A DNA stretch of 64,000 bases from Bacillota bacterium (GTDB taxonomy: Bacteria; Bacillota; Clostridia; Acetivibrionales; DTU013). The stretch covers positions 186,001 to 250,000 of the forward strand of contig JAEZCO010000091.1 in NCBI GenBank assembly GCA_023433505.1. Direction: 5' to 3'. Position 1 is the stretch's first letter, and each line of letters opens with the position of its first letter. Positions 42,438-51,163 of this stretch are shown piece after piece. The notes under the pieces are model-generated. The model was given only the letters and a program-made list of their open reading frames with translations. It ran no database searches and had not been told where the DNA came from. Both the position numbers and the translations under genes were made by a program.

Positions 42438-43583
42438 CTATTTTTCAGACCGCCGGATGAGCAGGTCTGCCAGGGCATTGACCCTTTTCAATTCTACAGC
42501 CTTGTACATGCATAGCTCGTGACAGCACATGCATTCAATGCATTTCTTATAATTGATCCTTTTGGATTCCTTTTCTATCGCTTTGACCGGACAGCTGTCA
42601 ACACAGACGTTGCAGCGTTTGCATATCCGCAGGTCGATATTCGGACGGGCTTTCATAAAATTGATGAAAACCGACATCAAATTCAAGGCCCGCCCCCTGG
42701 TGATTTTAAAGGCTGTTTTAAAGCCTGGCAGTACAGGCGGCGCGGTATAGTCCCCTTTGACATGGATCCGTTCAAGCTTATACTCGCCCAGCTTCCTCTC
42801 GATAGACGCTTTATAAAAGGGAATTTCCTCAATGGCAAGATTAATCATTTTACACGCTACCGTGTCAAGAGCCAATGCATCCGTACCCATCAGTAGCTTG
42901 TGCGCCGGGTATGAATTCCCTGCCGTCGGCCCCTGGCCTTCCATGGCGGTTATTCCGTCAACGATATGCAGGTCTACCTTCAGCACCTGGTTTATGTCTG
43001 CCAGTACCTCCCCGAACCGGGCCGAGGTAGGGGAAGATTTATGATATTCGGCTTTTTTCAGCCCGGGGATGCACCCGTACAAATTCTTAATGGCTCCGGT
43101 ATATGCCGCCACCATGTGCGTCTTAAACTTGGGCAGATTGATTACCACATCCGCCTCAAACATAGGCTTGGCAAGGAAAAGCGCCTCCTGGGAGCTGTCC
43201 CGGCTTTTGGCCTCCACCACGCCCTCACGGTCAAAATTCTTTATTTCTGCGCCTTCCTCCAAAGCCACCTTTTCCAGGCCGGAGACGGTGAAGCTTTTTC
43301 CTGTCACCGCCCTTCCCGGGATGGCTCCCCCGGAGCTGTCGCCAACCCATACCGTGCACTGCTTTTGCACCAGTATGCGGATAACGGCCCGGACGAACTC
43401 GCTGTTGGTGATGGCAGCAGAATCGGAGGGCTTCGGCCCAAGCAAATTGACTTTCAGGAGCACCTTCATACCCGGCTTTACGAACCTGTCCCAGCCGCCC
43501 AGCAGCTCAATGCCCGCATTGATTTTAGCAATCATTGGCTCCAGCTCATAGCTTTTGCATTCCTGGATTACGACAGTACTCAT
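42438..43583 (-). CDS. DUF362 protein with two [4Fe-4S] ferredoxin clusters
   Basis: 381 residues. The N-terminal and central part is a DUF362 domain (VLLKVNLLGPKPSD, VINLPKFKTHMVAAYTGAIKNLYGCIPG). The C-terminus holds two ferredoxin Cys motifs, CKRCNVCVDSCP and CIECMCCHELC. Proteins of this type are common in strict anaerobes and of unknown biochemical function; a redox role is inferred from the clusters. The start ATG at 43583 overlaps the TGA of the methyltransferase gene as ATGA, with GAAGGGG upstream, a clear sign of coupled translation. A seven-codon longer reading frame lies inside the methyltransferase and is rejected. Confidence 0.9.
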   Translation of the reverse strand: MSTVVIQECKSYELEPMIAKINAGIELLGGWDRFVKPGMKVLLKVNLLGPKPSDSAAITNSEFVRAVIRILVQKQCTVWVGDSSGGAIPGRAVTGKSFTVSGLEKVALEEGAEIKNFDREGVVEAKSRDSSQEALFLAKPMFEADVVINLPKFKTHMVAAYTGAIKNLYGCIPGLKKAEYHKSSPTSARFGEVLADINQVLKVDLHIVDGITAMEGQGPTAGNSYPAHKLLMGTDALALDTVACKMINLAIEEIPFYKASIERKLGEYKLERIHVKGDYTAPPVLPGFKTAFKITRGRALNLMSVFINFMKARPNIDLRICKRCNVCVDSCPVKAIEKESKRINYKKCIECMCCHELCMYKAVELKRVNALADLLIRRSEK

Positions 43584-44197
43584 CTCGTCCCCTTCTTGTG
43601 ACAAACAACTGTAAAATCATTGTTTAAATATTGTTCTTTGACCTCAACTCTTTCAATGGCGGGAAAATCCTTCAGCAGTATTTTTATTTCTTCCGGATCA
43701 TGATAAAAATACTTGTCCTCCCTGTCCGGCGAGTCCTTGTGCAGCAGGTTGAATACCACCGTCTCCTTTGCCGTATCCAGCATTTTTTTCAATGCCTTCA
43801 GCAAAAATTCCCTGTTGTTGCCCAGATTCAAATTAAAAATGCCGGAGGTATAGATGACGTCAAAAGAGCGGCTGCTAAAGGCTTCATCCTCAAATACATC
43901 CACACAGAGGAATTCTCCGTCCAGCTTTTTACATTTCGCGGATTCTATCATGCTTTCAAGAATGTCCACGCCGGTATATTGAACGTGTAATCCTTTGTAG
44001 ATCAGGTATTCCAGGAGGTTTCCCATGCCGCAGCCGATATCGAGAAGCGACTTGCCCTCAAGGGAGACGGAGTCCAGCAGCATGTCGAACCGCAGCCGCT
44101 GCGCTTTCTCGCTCTCCCACCCCAATACGCCGTAGTCAGGCAAGCCCTGGCCCATTTTTGATTCGTAATATGTGCGAATTTCTTCCGTTTTCTTCAA
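43580..44197 (-). CDS. Class I SAM-dependent methyltransferase
   Basis: About 205 residues. SAM-binding motif I LLDIGCGMGNLLEYL is near residue 55 and VDILESMI fits motif II. Substrate unknown. Start choice: TTG at 44197 has GGAGG five bases upstream, ATG at 44209 (MEDKLKK) has no ribosome binding site, and a TTG at 44239 is weaker still; I prefer 44197, with 44209 possible. An 8-bp inverted repeat GTCCAATT / AATTGGAC lies just upstream and could fold over the start region. Cotranscribed with the DUF362 ferredoxin gene by a 4-base overlap, so the two may serve one pathway. Confidence 0.85.
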   Translation of the reverse strand: MKKTEEIRTYYESKMGQGLPDYGVLGWESEKAQRLRFDMLLDSVSLEGKSLLDIGCGMGNLLEYLIYKGLHVQYTGVDILESMIESAKCKKLDGEFLCVDVFEDEAFSSRSFDVIYTSGIFNLNLGNNREFLLKALKKMLDTAKETVVFNLLHKDSPDREDKYFYHDPEEIKILLKDFPAIERVEVKEQYLNNDFTVVCHKKGTR

Positions 44198-44385
44198 TTT
44201 ATCCTCCATGTCCAATTTTCTTGACGAATTGGACCTCAACTATTTTAGCCATTCCTTTAATTATATTTTCCTATTATTCATACGTCAACACCTTGAATAA
44301 ATATACCATACATATGAATTTATAAACTGCAAATACTACATTTCCAGGGTATTTTGCCTTGAGATAAAACAAAGGAGTGATAATG

Positions 44386-44583
44386 ATGGCAAATAACGAA
44401 AAATTGGTCCCCAGTGCTAAAAACGGACTGAATAAGATGAAATATGAAGTAGCCAATGAGCAGGGAATAAATCTCAAAGAAGGTTATAACGGAGATATCA
44501 AAGCCAGGGATGCAGGAAAAGTAGGCGGCAACATGGTCAAAAAATTGATCGCTCAGGCCGAAAATCAAATGAGAAGCAAATAA
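44386..44583 (+). CDS. Alpha/beta-type small acid-soluble spore protein
   Basis: 65-67 residue DNA-binding spore protein. It carries the germination-protease cleavage region MKYEVANEQGI and the conserved second block NGDIKARDAGKVGGNMVKKLI. These proteins coat spore DNA against UV and heat damage and are degraded at germination. AGGAG lies five bases before ATG at 44383 and eight before ATG at 44386; the latter gives the usual Met-Ala N-terminus. I could not identify a convincing sigma-G promoter upstream. Confidence 0.95.
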   Translation: MANNEKLVPSAKNGLNKMKYEVANEQGINLKEGYNGDIKARDAGKVGGNMVKKLIAQAENQMRSK

Positions 44584-44612
44584 ATCAAAAAAAGTCCGGA
44601 ATACCGGAGAAA

Positions 44613-44651
44613 GACCGGGGCTGACCGGAAAACCTCCGGCCGCCCCCGGTC
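44613..44651. terminator. Hairpin between converging SASP and MarR-GNAT genes
   Basis: Outer arms GACCGGGG (44613-44620) and CCCCGGTC (44644-44651) with an inner CCGG pair. It lies between two converging stop codons and probably serves both transcripts, although T-tracts are weak. Confidence 0.6.
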
Positions 44652-44652
44652 C

Positions 44653-45564
44653 TTACAGATACAAATCCCAGCGCTCTTCCCTCAGGGTTAGTCCCCACTC
44701 TCTATTATCTTTTGCTTCCGTTACCTTGAATCCGTAGCTTTTATAAAGATGCCGCGCGGCATCAAGTATGCTGACAGTCAACAAGTATATGTGCCTGTAG
44801 TTCTTTTCCCTGCAAAAATCAATTGCCTTCCTGATCAGTTTATGACCTACCCCTCTGCCGCGTACTTCCGGTTCTATGAAAAACCACCGAAGCTGAGCGG
44901 CATCACCGGACTTCACGATAGCTATAACGCCTGCCGGCCGGTTATCCATTTCTGCAATCCATAGGTTTTCATTTTCATCATGCTTTTCATGGAACCTCCT
45001 TACATACTTTTCGACATACTTGCCAAACTCAGGACCAAAGCCGTATTCGTCCTCATATAGTTCAATCTGCCTGAAAATGATATAGTCCAGATCCCCGGCG
45101 CAATAAGGCCTTAGGGTAACCGGATTGAGCCCGTCCATCAAAGCCTGCTTTATGTAGTTCATGGAATTGAAAAGCTTGAATTGTTCACCCTCCGCCAGAT
45201 GACTGATGAGCCCTTTAACCTGATTGTCAGACTTTTCCTGAAGGCCTGAAAGTATAGATTTTCCGGTTGGCGTCAGACTCAGGTACAGGGCGCGCCCGTC
45301 TCTGGACGAGCTCTCTCTGAGGATGAGTCCATTGCTTTCAAAGCGTTTCAGTATCCTGCTCATATACCCCCGGTCAATATTCAGTTTATCCATTAAAAGA
45401 TTGGCAGTGCAATTTCTTATTTTATCAATTTCATAAAGAATACGGACTTCCGTAAGAGAATATGCGCTGTCAAGGATATGCCCGTTTAAAAGACCCAGCA
45501 AATCCGTGTAAAACCGGTTATAGCTTCTGATTCCCTGTATGATTTGATTCTCCGTCGCTTCCAT
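44653..45564 (-). CDS. MarR-family regulator fused to GNAT N-acetyltransferase
   Basis: 303 residues in two parts. Residues about 1-145 are a winged-helix MarR repressor (LTEVRILYEIDK, LNIDRGYMSRILKRFESNGLI, DGRALYLSLTPTG). Residues about 150-303 are a GNAT acetyltransferase with acetyl-CoA motif EVRGRGVGHKLIRKAI and GFKV near the end. Such fusions are known in Firmicutes and Proteobacteria; the acetylated substrate is generally unknown. The start at 45564 has AAGGAG seven bases upstream, while the longer frame runs across the operator. A perfect 25-bp palindrome overlaps the -35 box, indicating autorepression. It is divergent from an amino-acid permease that may be coregulated. Confidence 0.93.
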   Translation of the reverse strand: MEATENQIIQGIRSYNRFYTDLLGLLNGHILDSAYSLTEVRILYEIDKIRNCTANLLMDKLNIDRGYMSRILKRFESNGLILRESSSRDGRALYLSLTPTGKSILSGLQEKSDNQVKGLISHLAEGEQFKLFNSMNYIKQALMDGLNPVTLRPYCAGDLDYIIFRQIELYEDEYGFGPEFGKYVEKYVRRFHEKHDENENLWIAEMDNRPAGVIAIVKSGDAAQLRWFFIEPEVRGRGVGHKLIRKAIDFCREKNYRHIYLLTVSILDAARHLYKSYGFKVTEAKDNREWGLTLREERWDLYL

Positions 45565-45601
45565 GCTACCACTCCTTATTCTATCCTTCTGCGTTGATAT
45601 A

Positions 45602-45636
45602 ATAGTATGAAATATAGTTGATTTTGTCAACTATAT
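45602..45636 (-). promoter_or_regulatory. Promoter and MarR operator of the MarR-GNAT gene
   Basis: Perfect inverted repeat with 10-bp arms ATATAGTTGA (45612-45621) and TCAACTATAT (45627-45636), 5-base centre. On the minus strand a consensus TTGACA (45630 to 45625) lies within it, with TACTAT 17 bases on (45607 to 45602). Binding would block RNA polymerase. Confidence 0.85.
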
Positions 45637-45800
45637 TGATGAACAAAATAATTCACACAGCGCTGTCCTCTTTTGCAATAGCGAAGGACCTCATGGCTGC
45701 AACATAATTCTTTGTCTTAATGCAAATAATAATTTTTACGGTTGGCAGAAGCAATTGGCGAAAGAAATCAATCCCGCCCGCCGGAGATATGGAGGCTGAA

Positions 45801-47153
45801 ATGTCCGGAAAAAAATCAGGTTTATCCGCATTTGGACTGACAATGATGGCAATTGGCACGGTAATCGGCGGTTCTTTCTTTTTGGGCTCCGCCATACCCA
45901 TCAAGGCTGCAGGGCCTTCAATCATGATTTCCTATATCATCGGAGGCATCCTGGTTTATTTCATACTCTTTGCCCTCTCGGAGATGACGGTGGCAGATGC
46001 AGATCCTGGCTCCTTCAGAGCCTTTGCGCAGCGGGCATTCGGCCCTGCCGCAGGCTTTGTTACAGGCTGGGTTTACTGGACCGGCCTGATCCTCGCCATG
46101 TCCAGTGAGGCGGTTGCCGTATCCTTATTGATCCGGCTTTGGTATCCTCAGCTCTCCATACTGGCCATAGGAACCTTGATCATCATTCTCATCACCATGG
46201 TAAACCTGATGGGCGCCGGCTGGATTACCCGGCTGGAAAGCAGTCTCGCAGCGGTAAAGGTGGTAGCCATTATCGCCTTTATTGTCCTGGCAGCCGCATT
46301 GATTTCCGGACTTTTTCCCGGAAAGCCCCAGGTGGGCGCCGGCGCATTAGGTACAGAACCGATTTTTCAGGGCGGGCTTTCCGGGATTGCCGGAAGTATG
46401 CTGATGGTCATGTTTGCCTATGCCGGATTTGAAGTCATCGGCCTTGCGGCTTCCGAAACAAGCCAGCCCCATAAAGTGGTGCCAAGAGCTATATTATATA
46501 CGGTCCTCTCTCTGACTGTCCTTTATATAGGTGCAATCGCATTGCTTATGCCTTTATTGCCCACGGAAAGAATTTCTACGGAGGTAAGTCCCTTTATCGC
46601 AGCATTGGAATTCCGGGGTATAGGGTGGGCGGCAGGCGCAATCAACATCGTGCTTGTTACCGCCATCCTGTCCACTATGCTGGCTGCAACCTTCGGACTG
46701 GGACGGATGATGCGTTCCCTTGTCGCCGAGGGACATGCGCCCCAATGGCTTAAAGACAAGGGTGATGTGCCTTACCGCGGCATTGGCTTTTCCGGTGCGG
46801 CGATGTTTGCAGGCCTTGCCATGAGCTTTTTGCTTCCAAAGCAGGTTTACCTTTTCCTTGTGGGTTCCGGCGGATTTTCACTGCTTTTCACCTATCTGAT
46901 CATCTTGTTGTCCCATTACAAATTCCGCAAAAAAAATGGCTGTCCCCCCAAGGGGAACTGCCAGCTTCCATTGTATCCTTTTACCTCCTGGGCCGCGATT
47001 GCAGCCACAGGAGCCATTCTCATCAGTATGCCGTTAATCCCCGGCCAGGCGGCCGGTATGGCGGCAGGTATTTCATTGGTCCTGTTCTACCTGCTGTGTT
47101 ATGCGGTAATGCATTATTTCAAACGGCGCAGGCATGCCAGAAACTATACCTGA
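45801..47153 (+). CDS. APC-family amino acid permease
   Basis: Integral membrane transporter of 450 residues with about twelve hydrophobic helices. The N-terminus GLTMMAIGTVIGGSFFLGS is the first APC helix with its broken glycine-rich segment, and FAYAGFEVIGLAASE is the conserved helix 6 region. Substrate not predictable. The start at 45801 has GGAGG five bases upstream; the longer frame lacks a site. The gene faces away from the MarR-GNAT gene across about 240 bases that hold the operator. Confidence 0.92.
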   Translation: MSGKKSGLSAFGLTMMAIGTVIGGSFFLGSAIPIKAAGPSIMISYIIGGILVYFILFALSEMTVADADPGSFRAFAQRAFGPAAGFVTGWVYWTGLILAMSSEAVAVSLLIRLWYPQLSILAIGTLIIILITMVNLMGAGWITRLESSLAAVKVVAIIAFIVLAAALISGLFPGKPQVGAGALGTEPIFQGGLSGIAGSMLMVMFAYAGFEVIGLAASETSQPHKVVPRAILYTVLSLTVLYIGAIALLMPLLPTERISTEVSPFIAALEFRGIGWAAGAINIVLVTAILSTMLAATFGLGRMMRSLVAEGHAPQWLKDKGDVPYRGIGFSGAAMFAGLAMSFLLPKQVYLFLVGSGGFSLLFTYLIILLSHYKFRKKNGCPPKGNCQLPLYPFTSWAAIAATGAILISMPLIPGQAAGMAAGISLVLFYLLCYAVMHYFKRRRHARNYT

Positions 47154-47177
47154 AAAAGCCTTCTTTTATTTCTTACA

Positions 47178-49340
47178 CTATTTCTTCCACTTTGCAAGCG
47201 CGTCGGCCAGTGCGGAATTAATGCCCGAATCCTCCTGCTGGTTAAGGAATCTGCCTACATCCTTCTTATTTACCTGCTCACCTTTTCTCTTGTTGAAAGC
47301 CTCCAGCTTTTCACGGTAACCGCAGCCGCAGTAAAAGGACTTATTTTCGCCCTCGCCCCTGATTTCCATCTTCTTGTGACACTCCGGGCACCTGGCGTTG
47401 GAAACCATGGACAGACCTTTCCGGTAGCCGCATTCCCTGTCCTGGCATACCAGCATTTTTCCCTTCTTTCCGTTGACCTCCAGAAGATATTTACCGCATT
47501 CGGGACATTTCTCCCGGGTCAGGTTGTCATGCTTGTAAACATCGGAGCTGGCAATTACGTTTGAAACCAGCTTCGTTGCATAGCTTTTCATCTCGTTGAC
47601 GAATTCGCCCGGATTGGCCTTGCCCTTGCTGATCAAAGCAAGCTTCTGCTCCCATTTTGCAGTGAGTTCCGGCGATTTCAGGTCCGCGGGAACCATCTCC
47701 ACCAGTTGGATTCCTTTGGAAGTCGGATGTATTTCCTTGCCCCGCCGTTCCATGTAAAAGGAATTGAAAAGCTTTTCAATGATATCGGCACGGGTTGCAG
47801 GCGTGCCAAGGCCGCTGGTCTTATCCATGGCTTCACGCAATGCGTCGTTTTCTATAAATTTGCCGGGATGCTCCATGGCAGTGAGCAAAGTGGCTTCGGT
47901 ATACCTGGCGGGAGGCTTGGTTTTTCCGTTTACCAACTGGACGGAGGCAGGCTTGATTTTGTCTCCCTTTTTCAGGTCCGGCAGGCTCTGGTCCTCTTCC
48001 TCTCCCTCTTCCTCCTCATTGTTCCTTTGTCCTTCATAAACCGCCTTCCACCCCTTGGACTTGATGATCTTCCCCCTGGCGGTAAACAGTTCTCCGTTTA
48101 TGACAACCTTTACTGTGGTCTGCTCATACTCGAAAGCCGGACTCAGCACCGCAATAAAGCGTTTTACAACCAAATCGAAGATATTTCTTTCTTCACTGCT
48201 CAAATCTCCAAGATTGACATACTGTTCTGTGGGGATAATGGCGTGGTGGTCCGAAACCTTGCTGTTGTCTACAAATCTCTTTGTGGCTCTTATCCTGCCT
48301 TTAAGCAAAGCACGCGCCGGCTCCGCATAGGGTCCTACCGCTATGCTCTTCAGACGGTCGGGCAATGTCGGCACGATGTCCTCCGTGATATACCGTGAGT
48401 CTGTCCTCGGATAGGTAAGTATTTTATGGGTTTCATACAGTTTTTGCATAATCCCCAGGGTTTGTTTCGCAGAATAGCCATATTTCCGGTTTGCATCACG
48501 CTGCAGTTCCGTCAGGTCGTAGGCTAAAGGAGGCTGTTCTTCTTTTGCCTCTTTTTTTACGTCCGCAATCTCTCCGGCCTGGCCTTTTACTTTTGCCAAT
48601 ACGGCATCCGCTTGCTGCTTGCTGAACAGCCTTGTCTGTCCGCTTTGCCTGTCCTGCCAGGTAATTGTATAGCCTCCGGCATTTGCACTGATGGTCCAGT
48701 AATCCTTCGGCACAAACCGCTTGATTTCGTTTTCCCGTTCCACCACCATCGCCAGCGTCGGCGTCTGTACACGGCCTGCAGAAAGCTGCGCATTATGCTT
48801 GCAGGTCAAAGCCCTGGTTACGTTCAGCCCGATGAGCCAGTCGGCTTCCGCCCTGCACTCCGCAGATCTGAAAAGATTTTCGTATTCCCTCCCGGGCTTC
48901 AGATTCGCAAAGCCTTCCTTGATGGCCTTGTCGGTCTGGGAAGAGATCCACAGCCTCTTAATAGGCTTGCTGAAGCCTGATTTGATCAGGATCCACCGGG
49001 CGACAAGCTCCCCTTCCCTCCCGGAGTCCGTCGCAATGACCAGCTCATCCACATCCTCTTTTTTCAAAAGGCTTTTGACGATCCCAAACTGCTTTGCCGT
49101 TTCCTTGATGACCACCAGCTCCATTTTTCCGGGCAGCATGGGGAGATTGTCAAGGCTCCAGGTCTTGTATCTTTCTCCGTAAGCTTCCGGGTCCGCAAGG
49201 GTCACAAGATGCCCCAGCGCCCAGGTCACAATATATTTCGAGCCCATGATGCAGCCGTTTCCGTTTTGACTGCAATTGAGCACCTTTGCCAGATCTCTTC
49301 CTACCGATGGCTTCTCGGCCAGAACCAGTGTCTTACCCAT
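47178..49340 (-). CDS. topB: DNA topoisomerase III
   Basis: Type IA topoisomerase of 720 residues that relaxes and decatenates DNA by single-strand passage. TOPRIM motif EKPSVGRDLA at the N-terminus with TDSGREGELVARW near 105; active-site Tyr310 in TYPRTDSRYI. The C-terminus has two zinc-ribbon-like Cys clusters (CPECGKYLL...CQDREC and CPECHKKM...CGCG), longer than E. coli TopB but usual in Firmicutes. The start at 49340 (MGKTLVLAEK) has AAGGA eight bases upstream; a 21-residue longer frame passes over the terminator and is rejected. Confidence 0.95.
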   Translation of the reverse strand: MGKTLVLAEKPSVGRDLAKVLNCSQNGNGCIMGSKYIVTWALGHLVTLADPEAYGERYKTWSLDNLPMLPGKMELVVIKETAKQFGIVKSLLKKEDVDELVIATDSGREGELVARWILIKSGFSKPIKRLWISSQTDKAIKEGFANLKPGREYENLFRSAECRAEADWLIGLNVTRALTCKHNAQLSAGRVQTPTLAMVVERENEIKRFVPKDYWTISANAGGYTITWQDRQSGQTRLFSKQQADAVLAKVKGQAGEIADVKKEAKEEQPPLAYDLTELQRDANRKYGYSAKQTLGIMQKLYETHKILTYPRTDSRYITEDIVPTLPDRLKSIAVGPYAEPARALLKGRIRATKRFVDNSKVSDHHAIIPTEQYVNLGDLSSEERNIFDLVVKRFIAVLSPAFEYEQTTVKVVINGELFTARGKIIKSKGWKAVYEGQRNNEEEEGEEEDQSLPDLKKGDKIKPASVQLVNGKTKPPARYTEATLLTAMEHPGKFIENDALREAMDKTSGLGTPATRADIIEKLFNSFYMERRGKEIHPTSKGIQLVEMVPADLKSPELTAKWEQKLALISKGKANPGEFVNEMKSYATKLVSNVIASSDVYKHDNLTREKCPECGKYLLEVNGKKGKMLVCQDRECGYRKGLSMVSNARCPECHKKMEIRGEGENKSFYCGCGYREKLEAFNKRKGEQVNKKDVGRFLNQQEDSGINSALADALAKWKK

Positions 49341-49384
49341 TTTTTGTATCCTTTCGCAAATAAAAGTTCGAGGGGTAATCCCGC

Positions 49385-49421
49385 AAAAAAACAAGTCATG
49401 CAAATATATTTTGCATGACTT
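49385..49421 (-). terminator. Terminator of the GH4 gene
   Basis: 12-bp AT-rich stem AAGTCATGCAAA / TTTGCATGACTT (49393-49404 with 49410-49421), followed on the minus strand by GTTTTTTT. It separates the GH4 gene from topB. Confidence 0.88.
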
Positions 49422-49554
49422 ATAATTATATTACATAAATATGAATTTGGCTATTTAATTCCAATGGGGCATGCCCCATACCCTCACGGCGGGATATGAA
49501 TTCGCCCTTCGCTGCACAAGGTCGTTTTTCATTGGCTCAGCCTTTGGCAGCCGG

Positions 49555-50940
49555 TCACAGGCCCCATCCGGGCAGGTATTGTTTGGTATTTTGCAACATT
49601 TTTTCAAAAAGTGCTTTGGCATCATCGATGCTCAAGTTCACCAGCGGATCGCTGACAAATGCCGCAAATGCCAGTTCCCTGTCTTTCTCCAGCGCTGCCT
49701 TCATGATTGCATGCTGGTTATGTACGTGCCTTAGGACCAGGTTATTGACCTGATCGGGCAATTTTCCGGCTGCAAGGGGAACGATTGAGTTTCTTGACAC
49801 GTAAGCATTGGTTTCAACAACGCTGCCCATCGGAATCCCCATCAACTGCCCCTTGTTGGGCAAATTCATATTGGTCAGCAGGTCCTGAAGGCCCAGCAGC
49901 GCTTTCATTAAAGCTACGCCTTCCTCCCCCGTCCTGGTGAGTTCCCACTTTTCTTCGCCTTTTACAAGCCGCTGGGACTTCGCGATTCTTTCCTCCAGTT
50001 CCTTCAGCCGGTAGCTGACGGGAGTAAGCCGGAACTGCCAGTCCAGCACCGTTTCCGGATTTTTCAGATACCACGGAGGGCAGAACTCCGCAAGATGCCT
50101 GTCACCGGCGGCCGCAATGGTTTTATACCGCTTGAACAGGTCCATTTTTACCCGCTGTCCCGAGACGAAGCAGCTTTCCCCCTCCGCCCTGGACGGCCCT
50201 TCATAGCCGGGTTCGTAATATTTTTCCACAAATTCGCCGTAAACCTCCAGGATTGAATTCCCTGAATAAGTGGCTTCATCAATCCATGTAAAGTGATTTA
50301 TGCCTTTGACGTTGACCTTGATGTCGCTCCGGGCGGCGCCTTCAATCCCTCTGAACTCTTTGAGCAGCTTCACAAACAGTTCCTGTGTCCCAAATACTTC
50401 ATGGCAGCAGCCGAAGGCTTTAATACCCGGAAACACCTCATACAGCGTCATTGTGCACAAGGTCATGGGATTGGTATAGTTGATGACCCAGGCCTCGGGA
50501 CTGACTCTTTGAATGGCTTGCGCAATCTCCCTATACATGGGAATGGTTCTAAGGGCCCGCACCAGCCCGCCGGGCCCGGTAGTATCCCCCACGGCCTGAT
50601 AGATACCATACTTCTCCGGTTCGTGAACATCCGATTCCATTTCCTTGAATGTACCCGGAAGGATGGAAATAACGACAAAATCTGCCCCCTCCAAAGCATC
50701 GTCAAGCTTTTCCACCGCTTTGAAAGACCATGCGCTTTTGGCCGCATCGCTTTGTGAAATGTTGTTTCCTATGCGTTCATTGTCATAGGCGGCGCTAAAA
50801 TCTATGTCATAAAGCCTGACTTCGCCGGAAAGCTGCCCTTCCAGCACCAAGTCGTTCATCAAACCCCAGGCCCAGCCCCTTGAGCCTCCGCCGATGTATG
50901 CGATACGGATATTTTCCGCCCTGTCGCCATTCATTCTCAT
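49555..50940 (-). CDS. GH4-family glycosidase, alpha-galacturonidase (LplD)-like
   Basis: 461-residue cytoplasmic NAD- and metal-dependent glycosidase. NAD-binding YIGGGSRGW at the N-terminus, INYTNPM in the middle, metal-ligand region GCCHEVFG and GINHFTWI. The pattern with CCHE and NHFTW resembles the LplD/alpha-galacturonidase branch more than 6-phospho-glucosidases or AglA, but the specificity call is by resemblance. The start at 50940 has GAGGAGG six bases upstream. It stands next to a hydrolase and an oxidoreductase gene and near a GH78 rhamnosidase, fitting degradation of galacturonate-rhamnose oligosaccharides. A separate promoter is likely because a terminator lies upstream at 51088-51121. 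Confidence 0.88.
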   Translation of the reverse strand: MRMNGDRAENIRIAYIGGGSRGWAWGLMNDLVLEGQLSGEVRLYDIDFSAAYDNERIGNNISQSDAAKSAWSFKAVEKLDDALEGADFVVISILPGTFKEMESDVHEPEKYGIYQAVGDTTGPGGLVRALRTIPMYREIAQAIQRVSPEAWVINYTNPMTLCTMTLYEVFPGIKAFGCCHEVFGTQELFVKLLKEFRGIEGAARSDIKVNVKGINHFTWIDEATYSGNSILEVYGEFVEKYYEPGYEGPSRAEGESCFVSGQRVKMDLFKRYKTIAAAGDRHLAEFCPPWYLKNPETVLDWQFRLTPVSYRLKELEERIAKSQRLVKGEEKWELTRTGEEGVALMKALLGLQDLLTNMNLPNKGQLMGIPMGSVVETNAYVSRNSIVPLAAGKLPDQVNNLVLRHVHNQHAIMKAALEKDRELAFAAFVSDPLVNLSIDDAKALFEKMLQNTKQYLPGWGL

Positions 50941-51087
50941 AACATTCCTCCTCAATACCTGCTCTTTATTCAATGTTATAACAATTTATGCACGATTTCA
51001 TTTCATATCTTGTTCATATCAGCGGATTTTCTACAAATATTGTCCTTCTGTACTTGATGCGCATTTAAACAGCATGAGGAAATGAAA

Positions 51088-51121
51088 AGCTGCCGGAAAT
51101 ATTTTACACGATCCGGCAGCT
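51088..51121 (-). terminator. Terminator of the alpha/beta hydrolase gene
   Basis: 10-bp stem AGCTGCCGGA / TCCGGCAGCT (51088-51097 with 51112-51121), 14-base loop, then TTTTCATTT on the minus strand. Confidence 0.85.
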
Positions 51122-51163
51122 GCACAAATCCCCATAGTTCTATGTTTACGTCATCGAAAATTT

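Noticed and set aside
44280..44340. Sigma-G promoter for the spore protein gene
   Set aside because: TGAATA- and CATATGA-like hexamers exist but at spacings of about 11 bases, not 17-18.
49462..49480. Palindrome TGGGGCATGCCCCA downstream of the GH4 gene
   Set aside because: No promoter, T-tract or second copy supports a function; the terminator at 49385-49421 explains transcript ending.
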